DNA from: an uncultured bacterium
Lineage (GTDB): Bacteria > Patescibacteriota > Patescibacteriia > Patescibacteriales > Patescibacteriaceae
NCBI GenBank assembly: GCA_937868555.1
Contig: CALMNI010000180.1
Coordinates: forward strand, 1 to 10,479
Length of the DNA stretch: 10,479 nucleotides
Direction: 5' to 3'
The notes beneath the pieces are model-generated. The model made no database searches, had not been told where the DNA came from, and was given only the letters and a program-made list of their open reading frames with translations. Positions 1 to 6,468 of this stretch are shown here, piece by piece. Each line of letters begins with the position of its first letter. Position 1 is the first letter of the stretch. Made by a program: the position numbers and the translations under genes.

Positions 1-553
1 CATAGCTCATTATTACAAAGGCCTCAGATGGTATGCTAAATGCAAAGTCCGAAGCAGTAAACGTGTAACTTTGGATGGGAATGCCGCTTTTAGCGTCGTA
101 AATTCCTATATTACCAATGGGCAATTCAGTCATGTGTTTGCTCCACTGTATGCGCATGTGCATTTCCCTGCTGCATCTTATAATATAGTTTTTAACTAAA
201 TTCACGTACTGCGCGTCTTTTTTATTTACTGTTAGTAAATATTCCCAATCATTATCCAATGAATCATCGAGGGCCACGATTTTTGCCCATTCATCACTAA
301 GATTCAAGGAATCAGCTTTCCAATTGGTGAATATACGACAACCGTGCTGAAAATTAATAATTAGCTGATAATCTCCGCTTTGTATGTGCAACGCTGATTC
401 TTCGTTAGAATGTAATGTAGGCGTAGTAATACCTTCTACAAACACTAACACCGGATTATTTGTGCGGTGAATGTCGACGGTTGTGAATAGGTACTGGGCT
501 TGAGATGAGCTGCCTATTAGAAACAACAAGATACTACAGATTAATTTATTCAA
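1..553 (-). CDS. Exported protein of unknown function, 3' end beyond window
   Basis: An open frame of 184 codons runs from a TTG at 553-551 to the window edge with no stop, so the C terminus is missing. The start is chosen because GGAG lies 6 nt upstream (560-563) and the first residues form a signal peptide: MNK, then a hydrophobic core LICSILLFLIG, then SSSQA before QYLF, with a likely cut after the Ala. The mature part has no motif I recognise. It looks beta-rich, with alternating hydrophobic residues and few charged clusters, and contains two Cys. It has its own promoter just upstream and is separated from the neighbouring exported-protein gene (747-1892) by a terminator. Short patches resemble that neighbour (YLxxT near the mature N terminus, INF followed by a Trp, and an LPIG/IPFG patch), which suggests distant paralogy but does not prove it. 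The function is unknown. Confidence 0.75.
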   Translation of the reverse strand, partial: MNKLICSILLFLIGSSSQAQYLFTTVDIHRTNNPVLVFVEGITTPTLHSNEESALHIQSGDYQLIINFQHGCRIFTNWKADSLNLSDEWAKIVALDDSLDNDWEYLLTVNKKDAQYVNLVKNYIIRCSREMHMRIQWSKHMTELPIGNIGIYDAKSGIPIQSYTFTASDFAFSIPSEAFVIMSY

Positions 554-617
554 TGTATTCTCCGTTATTAAGTTAAAGTACTAAACCCGTATTATCATTT
601 TCGTCGCTTTCTGTCAA
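554..617 (-). promoter_or_regulatory. Sigma70-type promoter and leader of the exported-protein gene at 1-553
   Basis: Read on the minus strand, a perfect -35 TTGACA (612-617) is followed at 17 nt by TAATAC (589-594), which is preceded by TG as in an extended -10. An overlapping GATAAT (591-596) is a better hexamer but gives only 15 nt spacing. Transcription would start near 583, leaving about 30 nt of leader with GGAG at 560-563 before the TTG start. This is assigned by consensus only. Confidence 0.55.
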
Positions 618-624
618 TTTGGGT

Positions 625-660
625 AAAAAAATACCTGCTTAGAAACCACTCTAAACAGGT
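625..660 (-). terminator. Rho-independent terminator after the 747-1892 gene
   Basis: The minus-strand transcript forms an 11-bp stem: ACCTG, U, UUAGA pairing with UCUAA, G, CAGGU around a 6-nt loop. It is followed within 1 nt by a run of seven T (positions 631-625). The single U-G wobble would be a C-A mismatch on the plus strand, so the hairpin is better formed in the minus direction. It lies 87 nt past the stop codon at 747, and the promoter of the next gene starts 8 nt further on. Confidence 0.8.
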
Positions 661-746
661 TGGCAAAGCTACCGCTAAATAGTTGCCTGTGTTGTTTTTT
701 CGCTTGCTCAAGGCGAGGGGTGAAAATTATTATTATTTTCTATTTT

Positions 747-1892
747 TTAATTTAGTATTTTCGTATGTAGCACGTCTTTATTTATTATATCTAACACGAT
801 GCCGGCTCCATTTGACCTTACAGAAAAATGGTCTTTATCAAGAAAATCAATCGTCTTTTTAAGGTCTCCTGTTTCGGTATTATACATTTTTGCAGTCCCG
901 GTAATTTTTGCATAACTCCATGGCATGCTCATCGGATATAATATGTTGTAACTAAGAGCAATTTCTTTTTTGTATGCTTCAAAACCTTCAACCCATTCTG
1001 CATTTGAAAGTACGTTATTAGCTTTAACACATACCATTGTTTGCTGCTGCGGCAAGTGAATAAAAAACGTGGGTTCAAAATTATCAAAATTAATTTTCTT
1101 GAAAATTGAAGCGTAGCGTTCTTTATCCCGCAGTGTTCCTTTTAAGAAATCTGAGCTTGGGTATTCTTCAAATCCTTTTGTCTCAAATACAACTCTTTGA
1201 GCATTCTCCTGCTGATCTGTTTCTGGAAAGTTATCTGCTAACGCATCAATGGCTTCTTTTGGTAGAAGTGATTCATTGATTCGTAATGAAACCTGAAATT
1301 GATCTTCGCCTCCTTTAATATCTCTCATACAATAAAAAAGAGTCAAAGAGCCGAAGGGAATAATAATATTAGAGGTGGAAACTACTTTATCTGTTATGTT
1401 ATGTCCTGCAACATATTCTAATTTTATAATCTTAATTTCACCCTGTACCTCTTCTTTTTTACTTGTCATGAAAAGTCTGTGTTTAATTGCAGCTAAGGTG
1501 TCACTGAAACGTTGCTCCTGGCTATTTTTAAAACTATCCAGGTAAGCAACTCTGTAATTCCAATCTGCAATTAAGTTTGAATTTCCACTAAAGTTAATTT
1601 GCATTGAAGACCAGCCATTTCTAAACTTTAGTGAAAGTTGAGAAGTGTTACTGGAAGGGAAAAAAGGCTTAAGAATCATACTTCCTGAAATCCAGCGCGT
1701 ATCATTATCTTTTATTGAAATCTCCGTGGAAACTAAATATGAGCCCTTAAATAGTTGTAAGCGAGGGTCATCTGCTTTAATTCTTTCCGCCGTGCCTTTA
1801 AATGAATTGCGGAATTCTTCATAATTTTGAGCGAAGATTGCATTCCCAGTAAGGAATACGAGCAGTAGTGCTATAAGAGAGTATTTTCTCAT
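747..1892 (-). CDS. Exported protein of unknown function, 381 residues
   Basis: The start at ATG 1892-1890 is chosen because GGAGG (1901-1905) lies 8 nt upstream and because it begins a clean signal peptide: MRKYS, hydrophobic core LIALLLVFLTG, then NAIFA before QNYEEF. A longer reading frame from a TTG at 1946 adds 18 residues without a ribosome site. There is no lipobox Cys, so the product should be secreted or surface-released rather than a lipoprotein. No further membrane segment is obvious. The mature region mixes beta-like stretches (residues about 50-130 and 150-210) with acidic, Gln-rich segments. I recognise no catalytic motif or family. It is transcribed alone, from a strong promoter at 2013-2041 to the terminator at 625-660. 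The AQ-type signal cleavage site resembles those common in Bacteroidota, so transfer is possible but unproven. Confidence 0.85.
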   Translation of the reverse strand: MRKYSLIALLLVFLTGNAIFAQNYEEFRNSFKGTAERIKADDPRLQLFKGSYLVSTEISIKDNDTRWISGSMILKPFFPSSNTSQLSLKFRNGWSSMQINFSGNSNLIADWNYRVAYLDSFKNSQEQRFSDTLAAIKHRLFMTSKKEEVQGEIKIIKLEYVAGHNITDKVVSTSNIIIPFGSLTLFYCMRDIKGGEDQFQVSLRINESLLPKEAIDALADNFPETDQQENAQRVVFETKGFEEYPSSDFLKGTLRDKERYASIFKKINFDNFEPTFFIHLPQQQTMVCVKANNVLSNAEWVEGFEAYKKEIALSYNILYPMSMPWSYAKITGTAKMYNTETGDLKKTIDFLDKDHFSVRSNGAGIVLDIINKDVLHTKILN

Positions 1893-1945
1893 GAGTTTTG
1901 CCTCCATTTTAGAAGGACTTGGGTTATTTGTTTGTAAATACGTCA

Positions 1946-1970
1946 AAACAGTTCATTGCGTGGACTGTTT
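1946..1970 (-). repeat. Inverted repeat in the 5' leader of the 747-1892 gene
   Basis: AAACAGT and ACTGTTT form a perfect 7-bp inverted repeat around an 11-nt centre. It lies about 40 nt after the predicted transcription start and about 50 nt before the start codon, inside a leader of about 114 nt. It could be an RNA hairpin or an operator; the sequence alone does not decide. No known riboswitch class was recognised in this leader. Confidence 0.45.
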
Positions 1971-2012
1971 GGATGTACTTACAAAGCTTTTATCAATGTT
2001 CTGATGACTATC

Positions 2013-2041
2013 ATTATAGCACACTTAGTTAAAAAAGTCAA
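2013..2041 (-). promoter_or_regulatory. Strong extended -10 sigma70 promoter of the 747-1892 gene
   Basis: On the minus strand TTGACT (2036-2041) is followed after exactly 17 nt by a perfect TATAAT (2013-2018), and the -10 is preceded by TGC, giving an extended -10. Transcription should begin near 2006, leaving a leader of about 114 nt before the ATG at 1892. The -35 abuts the T-rich tail of the dnaJ terminator, so operon end and promoter are packed back to back. Confidence 0.85.
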
Positions 2042-2046
2042 TAATA

Positions 2047-2070
2047 AGAAAAACCCCGGGAGGGGGCTTT
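2047..2070 (-). terminator. Probable terminator of the heat-shock operon
   Basis: About 20 nt past the dnaJ stop the minus transcript reads AAAGC, CCCC, a TCCC loop, GGGG, then TTTTTC. The GC stem is only 4 bp but is followed directly by five T, with possible A-T extension past a GC bulge. It is weaker than the terminator at 625-660, but the position between dnaJ and the next promoter supports it. Confidence 0.6.
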
Positions 2071-2093
2071 AATTAGGCTAAAATTGGTTAAAA

Positions 2094-3182
2094 TTAGCTC
2101 TCAAATTCTTCTAATAGCTGCTTTTGCTTACGAGTTAAATCAGTAGGAGTCTTGACAATAACAGTCACTAAATGGTCTCCCCTGCCCTTACTGCGCAGTC
2201 CCGGAACACCTTTAGCATGCAAGCTGAATACTTTGCCTGATTGCGTACCGGCCGGAATTTTAAGACTGACCGGACCATCTACTGTTTCAATGTCAATTTT
2301 GGTTCCTAAGGCCGCTTGCGGAAAGGAAATTTCGCTTTGCGAATGAATGGTCGTACCATCGCGCTGAAAACGACGATCAGGAATAACAATAATATGTAGG
2401 TACAAGTCGCCGGCAGGAGCGTTCTTGGCGCCGGCTTCTCCTTGACCCGTTAAACGAATAGTTTCGCCATTATCTATTCCGGCCGGTATCTTTACCGTTA
2501 GCTCAGAATTATCTTTGGTAATGCCGCTGCCATGACACTGCGAGCAAGGCGTAACAATTTTTTTGCCTTCACCATGGCAGGTAGGGCAAATTCCCTGTAC
2601 TTGCATTTGGCCAAAAATAGTCCGCTGAACTTGAGTAACATGTCCGCTGCCATGGCAGGTTGGGCAGTTTTCTATTTTCGATCCTGGCTCGGCTCCGCTG
2701 CCTTGGCATTTTGCACAAGAAACATTCTTAGAAAGTCGAATAGTTTTTTCAGAACCAAAAACCGCTTCTTTAAATTCTATTTCCAATCGTACTTCAATAT
2801 CCGATCCTCGTTGCTGTTGTTTAGCTCGACGGCCTTGCCGTCCGCCTCCAAAACCAAAAATATCGCCAAAACCGCCGAAAATATCGCCAAGGTCATCCAT
2901 GTTGATATTAAATCCTTCAGCGCCATTAAAGCCTCCCCACTGCTGCTGTCCGCCGGCACCGGCCTGTCCATTCTCAAAGCCAGATCCGAAGCGATCATAG
3001 CGCGCGCGGCGTTCTTTATTTCCCAGAACTTGATAGGCTTCGTTTATTTCTTTAAACTTTGCCTCATCACCGCCGGATTTATCCGGATGGTGCTTATGCG
3101 CTTCTTTGCGGAAGGCTTTTTTTATTTCTTCTTCAGTTGCGTTTTTTGAAACGCCAAGAAGGGAGTAGTAATCTTTGGCCAT
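2094..3182 (-). CDS. dnaJ: Chaperone protein DnaJ (Hsp40)
   Basis: DnaJ is the co-chaperone that delivers unfolded substrates to DnaK and stimulates its ATPase in the cytosol. The 362-residue protein has every part of a type I DnaJ. The J domain (about 1-68) carries HPD at 32-34. A Gly/Phe-rich linker follows (about 68-120). The zinc domain has four CxxCxGxG-type repeats (CAKCQGSG, CPTCHGSG, CPTCHGEG, CSQCHGSG), all eight Cys present. The two C-terminal substrate-binding barrel domains complete it. The length is normal. The ATG at 3182 is preceded by AAGGGA, which overlaps the end of the upstream DUF3467 gene; the gap is 5 nt, so translation is probably linked. It is the last gene of the hrcA operon, and a probable terminator follows. 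I see no unusual or missing key residues. Confidence 0.98.
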   Translation of the reverse strand: MAKDYYSLLGVSKNATEEEIKKAFRKEAHKHHPDKSGGDEAKFKEINEAYQVLGNKERRARYDRFGSGFENGQAGAGGQQQWGGFNGAEGFNINMDDLGDIFGGFGDIFGFGGGRQGRRAKQQQRGSDIEVRLEIEFKEAVFGSEKTIRLSKNVSCAKCQGSGAEPGSKIENCPTCHGSGHVTQVQRTIFGQMQVQGICPTCHGEGKKIVTPCSQCHGSGITKDNSELTVKIPAGIDNGETIRLTGQGEAGAKNAPAGDLYLHIIVIPDRRFQRDGTTIHSQSEISFPQAALGTKIDIETVDGPVSLKIPAGTQSGKVFSLHAKGVPGLRSKGRGDHLVTVIVKTPTDLTRKQKQLLEEFES

Positions 3183-3187
3183 GGTAT

Positions 3188-3469
3188 TTATCCCTTAAAA
3201 CCAATTTCTTTTTCATTAGCCTCTGCTTGTTTAACTGGTCCGAACTTTTCTTCGTATTTCTTTAAGTTTTCGCTCATGGCCATGATTATGCGTTTAAAGT
3301 GGCCAGGAGTAGTTATTATTTTGGAAACAATTTTGCCTGAGTTACCGGCAATATTTCCAAACATAAGTTGAAATTCTTCTTCATTGTGATTTAACCAGGC
3401 AATGTTGGCGTACTCACCGCCCTGGATTGGATCATTAATTTGTATCTCGCCTGGTTTTGGATCGGACAT
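3188..3469 (-). CDS. DUF3467 family small protein within the DnaK operon
   Basis: This 93-residue protein matches my recollection of the DUF3467 family. Features: YANIAWLNHNEEEFQLMF (about 20-37), a central variable loop, then ITTPGHFKRIIMAMSENL (about 52-69) and YEEKFGPVK (about 71-79). There is no signal peptide, membrane segment or Cys. The family has no established function that I know of. It lies between dnaK (112 nt upstream) and dnaJ (5 nt downstream), so it should be co-transcribed and co-induced by heat, which hints at a chaperone-related role; that is inference from position. The ATG at 3469 has only a weak GGA about 11 nt upstream, and that GGA is in the arm of a hairpin (3479-3512). 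The family call rests on pattern memory, without a profile search. Confidence 0.85.
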   Translation of the reverse strand: MSDPKPGEIQINDPIQGGEYANIAWLNHNEEEFQLMFGNIAGNSGKIVSKIITTPGHFKRIIMAMSENLKKYEEKFGPVKQAEANEKEIGFKG

Positions 3470-3475
3470 ATTCTT

Positions 3476-3513
3476 GTCATTCCACGGATCGCCGTAGGCG
3501 ATACCGGGGAATC
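3476..3513. repeat. Palindromic repeat copy A between dnaK and the DUF3467 gene
   Basis: ATTCC-A-CGG-ATCGCC at 3479-3493 pairs with GGCGAT, a bulged A, CCG, G, GGAAT at 3497-3512 around a 3-nt loop. This is about 14 bp with one bulge and one mismatch. The element begins GTCATTCC, the end type seen inverted in the copy at 3546-3573. No T run follows on either strand, so it does not look like a terminator. It could stabilise or process the operon mRNA. Confidence 0.8.
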
Positions 3514-3545
3514 TTAGTATTAGTTAGTGATTTGAGATTGCTCCC

Positions 3546-3573
3546 AGATCCCCCGGTCAAGCCGGGGGATGAC
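3546..3573. repeat. Palindromic repeat copy B between dnaK and the DUF3467 gene
   Basis: ATCCCCCGG (3548-3556) and CCGGGGGAT (3562-3570) form a perfect 9-bp stem with a TCAAG loop, ending in GATGAC. Read on the opposite strand the element starts GTCATCCC and ends GGGGGATCT, like copy A (GTCATTCC to GGGGAATCT), so the two copies are inverted relative to each other across about 32 nt. It starts 9 nt past the dnaK stop, and no T run follows. Similar GTCAT...CC hairpin repeats are scattered through many bacterial genomes. Confidence 0.8.
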
Positions 3574-3581
3574 AATGGTGT

Positions 3582-5495
3582 CTATTTTTTTTCTTCAAAC
3601 TCCCCTTCTACTGGCCCTTCAGTCTTTGGGGTTTCTTCAGCATTAGGTTGCGCCCCACCTGCTTGTGCTGCTGGATCGCCTGGTTGAGCCGAGGAAGCTG
3701 CCTGATACATGGCTGCGCCAATACGCTGAGCAACGGTATTCAGCTCTTCCATGGCTTTTTTCATGTCATCATATTTATCAGTATCCTTCATCTCTTTCAA
3801 GGTTTTTAATTTAGCCTCAAGCTCAGTTTTATCTTCAGCCTTCATTTTATCTCCCGATTCGCTTAAGAGCTTATCGGTTTGGAAAACAACGGCGTCGGCT
3901 TGATTCTTTATTTCAACTTGCTCTTTCTTTTTCTTATCTTCTTCAGCATGCAATTCAGCTTCCTGTTTCATCTTTTCAATTTCTTCTTTGGAAAGGCCAG
4001 AAGAAGCGGTAATAGTAATATGCTGGGCTTTGCCGGAAGCTTTGTCAGTCGCTTTTACATTTAAAATGCCGTTGGCGTCAATGTCAAAGGAAACTTCAAC
4101 TTGGGGAACGCCGCGCGGTGCTGGCGGAATACCATCAAGAATAAAGCGCCCTAAGCTCTTGTTATCAGAAGCCATTGGTCTATCGCCTTGAACAACGTGA
4201 ATTTCCACACTCGTTTGACTATCTGCAGCCGTTGAAAAGATTTGCGATTTTGAAGTCGGAATAGTAGTATTGCGTTCAATTAAGGGAGTCGCTACTCCGC
4301 CCAAGGTCTCAATGCCCAAGGATAAGGGGGTAACGTCCAGCAATAAAACGTCGCGGACATCGCCCTGAAGAATTCCGGCTTGGACTGCAGCACCTAAAGC
4401 AACCACTTCGTCAGGGTTAACAGTTAAGTTTGGCTCGCGGCCGAAAAACTCTTTGACCTTTGATTGCACTAGAGGCATGCGGGTCATACCGCCGACCATG
4501 ATCACCTCTTGAATATCACTAATATTCATGCCGGCATCAGACAAAGCTTTTTTGCAGGGTTCAATAGTCTTTTCTACCAAATCGGCAACCAAAGCTTCGA
4601 GCTGGGCGCGGCTTATTTTCATTACTAAGTGCTTAGGACCAGATGCATCAGTGGTTATAAATGGTTGGTTAATTTCCGTTTCGTTGGTTGTTGATAATTC
4701 AATTTTAGCTTTTTCGGCAGCTTCTTTGATACGCTGTAAAGCTAAAGTGTCGTTTGAAAGATCAATGGCCTGATCTTTTTTAAACTCATCGATAATCCAG
4801 CGTATAAGGCGCTGGTCAAAATCTTCTCCGCCTAAATGAGTATCACCATTAGTAGCCTTTACTTCAACGGTATCTTCGGAAATCTCCAGAACAGAAACGT
4901 CAAAAGTTCCCCCGCCTAAATCGTAGACAGCAATCTTTTGGCCCTTCTTTTTATCAAACCCATATGCCAAAGCGGCCGCGGTCGGTTCGTTAATAATGCG
5001 TTTTACATCTAGGCCAGCAATTTTGCCGGCATCTTTAGTTGCTTGGCGTTGAGAGTCATCAAAATATGCAGGAACGGTAATAATAGCTTCAGTGATTTTT
5101 TCGCCAAGCTTTGCTTCGGCATCAGCTTTTAATTTCGACAAAATCATAGCCGAAACTTCTTGAGGAGTGAACTCCTTATCTTGCATTTTAACTTTTACTC
5201 CTTCGCCGGCCTGCACGATTTTGTAAGGCATGTTCTTCAAGTCGCGCTGAACTTCCTCATCTTCAAAACGGCGTCCTATAAGGCGCTTAACGGCATAGAC
5301 AGTATTTTCCGGATTGGTAACAGCTTGGCGCTTAGCAGTTAAACCGACAAGTCGTTCGCCGTTTTTGGAAATGGCGACAATGGACGGGGTTGTGCGGTTG
5401 CCTTCAATATTTTCGATAATTTTCGGTTGACCCCCCTCCATGATGGCCATGGCGCTATTGGTTGTTCCTAAGTCAATTCCTAGTATTTTAGACAT
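3582..5495 (-). CDS. dnaK: Chaperone protein DnaK (Hsp70)
   Basis: DnaK is the ATP-driven Hsp70 that binds exposed hydrophobic peptides and cycles with DnaJ and GrpE. At 637 residues it is full length. The N-terminal ATPase domain shows GIDLGTTNS near residue 6, [16 protein letters not shown], and [11 protein letters not shown] in the adenosine site region. The hydrophobic linker [16 protein letters not shown] leads into the substrate-binding domain. A helical lid follows, with a disordered Ala/Gln/Gly/Pro-rich tail ending in acidic residues and EEKK. The ATG at 5495 is chosen: it lies 1 nt after the hsp20 stop and begins [10 protein letters not shown], as is usual. A TTG five codons upstream is in frame but overlaps hsp20. 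There is no Shine-Dalgarno site, so translation probably depends on coupling to hsp20. Two hairpin repeats follow the stop. Confidence 0.98.
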   Translation of the reverse strand: MSKILGIDLGTTNSAMAIMEGGQPKIIENIEGNRTTPSIVAISKNGERLVGLTAKRQAVTNPENTVYAVKRLIGRRFEDEEVQRDLKNMPYKIVQAGEGVKVKMQDKEFTPQEVSAMILSKLKADAEAKLGEKITEAIITVPAYFDDSQRQATKDAGKIAGLDVKRIINEPTAAALAYGFDKKKGQKIAVYDLGGGTFDVSVLEISEDTVEVKATNGDTHLGGEDFDQRLIRWIIDEFKKDQAIDLSNDTLALQRIKEAAEKAKIELSTTNETEINQPFITTDASGPKHLVMKISRAQLEALVADLVEKTIEPCKKALSDAGMNISDIQEVIMVGGMTRMPLVQSKVKEFFGREPNLTVNPDEVVALGAAVQAGILQGDVRDVLLLDVTPLSLGIETLGGVATPLIERNTTIPTSKSQIFSTAADSQTSVEIHVVQGDRPMASDNKSLGRFILDGIPPAPRGVPQVEVSFDIDANGILNVKATDKASGKAQHITITASSGLSKEEIEKMKQEAELHAEEDKKKKEQVEIKNQADAVVFQTDKLLSESGDKMKAEDKTELEAKLKTLKEMKDTDKYDDMKKAMEELNTVAQRIGAAMYQAASSAQPGDPAAQAGGAQPNAEETPKTEGPVEGEFEEKK

Positions 5496-5496
5496 A

Positions 5497-5958
5497 TTAT
5501 TTGGATTCAATTTTAATTTTATTAGGTTTGGCTTCTGGTGCCTTGGGGATCATTATTTTTAAAACTCCCGCTTCATTAATAGCTCGAGCTTGATCTCCCA
5601 TAACATGAGCCGGTAAAGGAATGGAGCGGTAAAAACTGCCGCGGCGAATCTCTTTCCGATAGTAATTTTTTTCTTCAACTTCATGCTTCTTTTCACCTTC
5701 GCCTTTAATGGAAAGAACATCGTTTTCAATGGAGATATCGACTTTTTCAGGATCTATGCCCGCGAGCTGGGTTTCAACAATAACGTTATCCTTATCCTCG
5801 TACATATCTATTGCCGGCATAAAATCATCGGAACCGCGCAAGGTTGGCATTAAGCTGCCAAAGGCTTTATCCATATCTTCAGAATCGAAGAAGGGGGTCC
5901 ATTTTATAAGTGACATATGTTTGGGGCTGGCGCCCGACGAAGGCCGGGATCCAGACAT
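5497..5958 (-). CDS. Small heat-shock protein, Hsp20/alpha-crystallin family
   Basis: This ATP-independent holdase keeps unfolding proteins soluble for DnaK. The alpha-crystallin domain covers about residues 44-143 and includes [11 protein letters not shown], a [18 protein letters not shown] segment and the signature GVLKIMIPK. The C terminus carries an IKI (IxI) motif used for oligomer contacts. The start at 5958 is chosen because TAATG couples it to the grpE stop. However, residues 2-14 ([13 protein letters not shown]) are encoded by a palindromic repeat, and the ordinary family start appears to be the next Met at 5916 (MSLIKWTPF). Neither start has a Shine-Dalgarno site. From 5958 the protein is 153 residues, from 5916 it is 139, a common size. 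An hsp20 gene inside a grpE-dnaK operon is less usual than a separate locus. Confidence 0.95.
   Translation of the reverse strand: MSGSRPSSGASPKHMSLIKWTPFFDSEDMDKAFGSLMPTLRGSDDFMPAIDMYEDKDNVIVETQLAGIDPEKVDISIENDVLSIKGEGEKKHEVEEKNYYRKEIRRGSFYRSIPLPAHVMGDQARAINEAGVLKIMIPKAPEAKPNKIKIESK
5927..5954. repeat. Palindromic repeat inside the hsp20 5' coding region
   Basis: CTGG and CCAG ends flank an inner stem CCCGGC / GTCGGG (one G-U pair on the minus transcript) around CTTC, with a 2x2 internal mismatch between the two stems. The GGATCCCGG core resembles copy B of the dnaK-DUF3467 gap (AGATCCCCCGG), so it is probably the same dispersed family. It is read in frame by the long form of Hsp20 and lies right after the grpE stop. 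Confidence 0.7.
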
Positions 5959-6446
5959 TATAATTTATAAACGGCAACGCGTGCCGGGGTAATTACTTTA
6001 TCATGAAGCATGTATCCTCCCTTAAGCTCTTCGGCAACCATCTCATCTTGTGCTTCATTCGAAGTAGGGCGATTTTCAACTGCTTCCATGGTTATGGGAT
6101 CAAAAGGCTGGCCGTCAGTAATAATTTCTTTAACACCAGCGTCTTCAAGAGCTTTTTTAAATTGCTGAATGACATGCTGAATGCCTACGAGCCATTGTTC
6201 GTTGCCTTCGCCGCCCGAATGCTTAAGCGAAAGCTTGAAGTTATCATACACAGGCAGTAGTTCAAGAATAAGCGCTTCGTTGGCATACAAAATAGAATCA
6301 CGACGATCCTTGGCACTTTGCTTTAACAGGTTTTGGTAATCCGCTAAAGCTAATTTATATTTATGGTCAAGCTCAGCTAAGCGAGCGTCGTTTTCAGCTC
6401 CATCGCCGGTCTGATTTACTGAGTCCTGGATTTCTTCATTTTCCAT
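5958..6446 (-). CDS. grpE: Nucleotide exchange factor GrpE
   Basis: GrpE releases ADP from DnaK and so resets the chaperone cycle; it acts as a dimer. The 162-residue protein has an acidic, disordered N terminus (about 1-20), a long helix or coiled coil (about 22-65), and the C-terminal beta domain with the family signature FDPITMEAV through GYMLHDKVITPARVAVYK. The length is at the short end for the family, mostly because of a short N-terminal tail. The ATG at 6446 follows the hrcA stop by 22 nt and has no Shine-Dalgarno site. The stop overlaps the hsp20 start by one base (TAATG). It is the second gene of the hrcA operon and should be under CIRCE control. Confidence 0.97.
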   Translation of the reverse strand: MENEEIQDSVNQTGDGAENDARLAELDHKYKLALADYQNLLKQSAKDRRDSILYANEALILELLPVYDNFKLSLKHSGGEGNEQWLVGIQHVIQQFKKALEDAGVKEIITDGQPFDPITMEAVENRPTSNEAQDEMVAEELKGGYMLHDKVITPARVAVYKL

Positions 6447-6468
6447 AGAGAAAAAATTAATTATTGTT

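Noticed and set aside
661..720. Second hairpin (GGCAA/TTGCC and CGCTTG/CAAGGCG) downstream of the 747-1892 gene
   Set aside because: Stems are short or bulged with no suitable T run; the terminator at 625-660 explains the region better.
2152..3149. Plus-strand open frames opposite dnaJ
   Set aside because: They lie antisense to a DnaJ with all family motifs, show low-complexity Phe/Ser/Ala composition and have no ribosome site.
3479..3570. Hairpins after dnaK as Rho-independent terminators
   Set aside because: Neither stem is followed by a T run on either strand, and DUF3467 and dnaJ have no visible promoter of their own.
5496..5510. TTG start for DnaK five codons upstream
   Set aside because: It lies within the hsp20 coding end, has no ribosome site, and the ATG at 5495 gives the usual DnaK N terminus.
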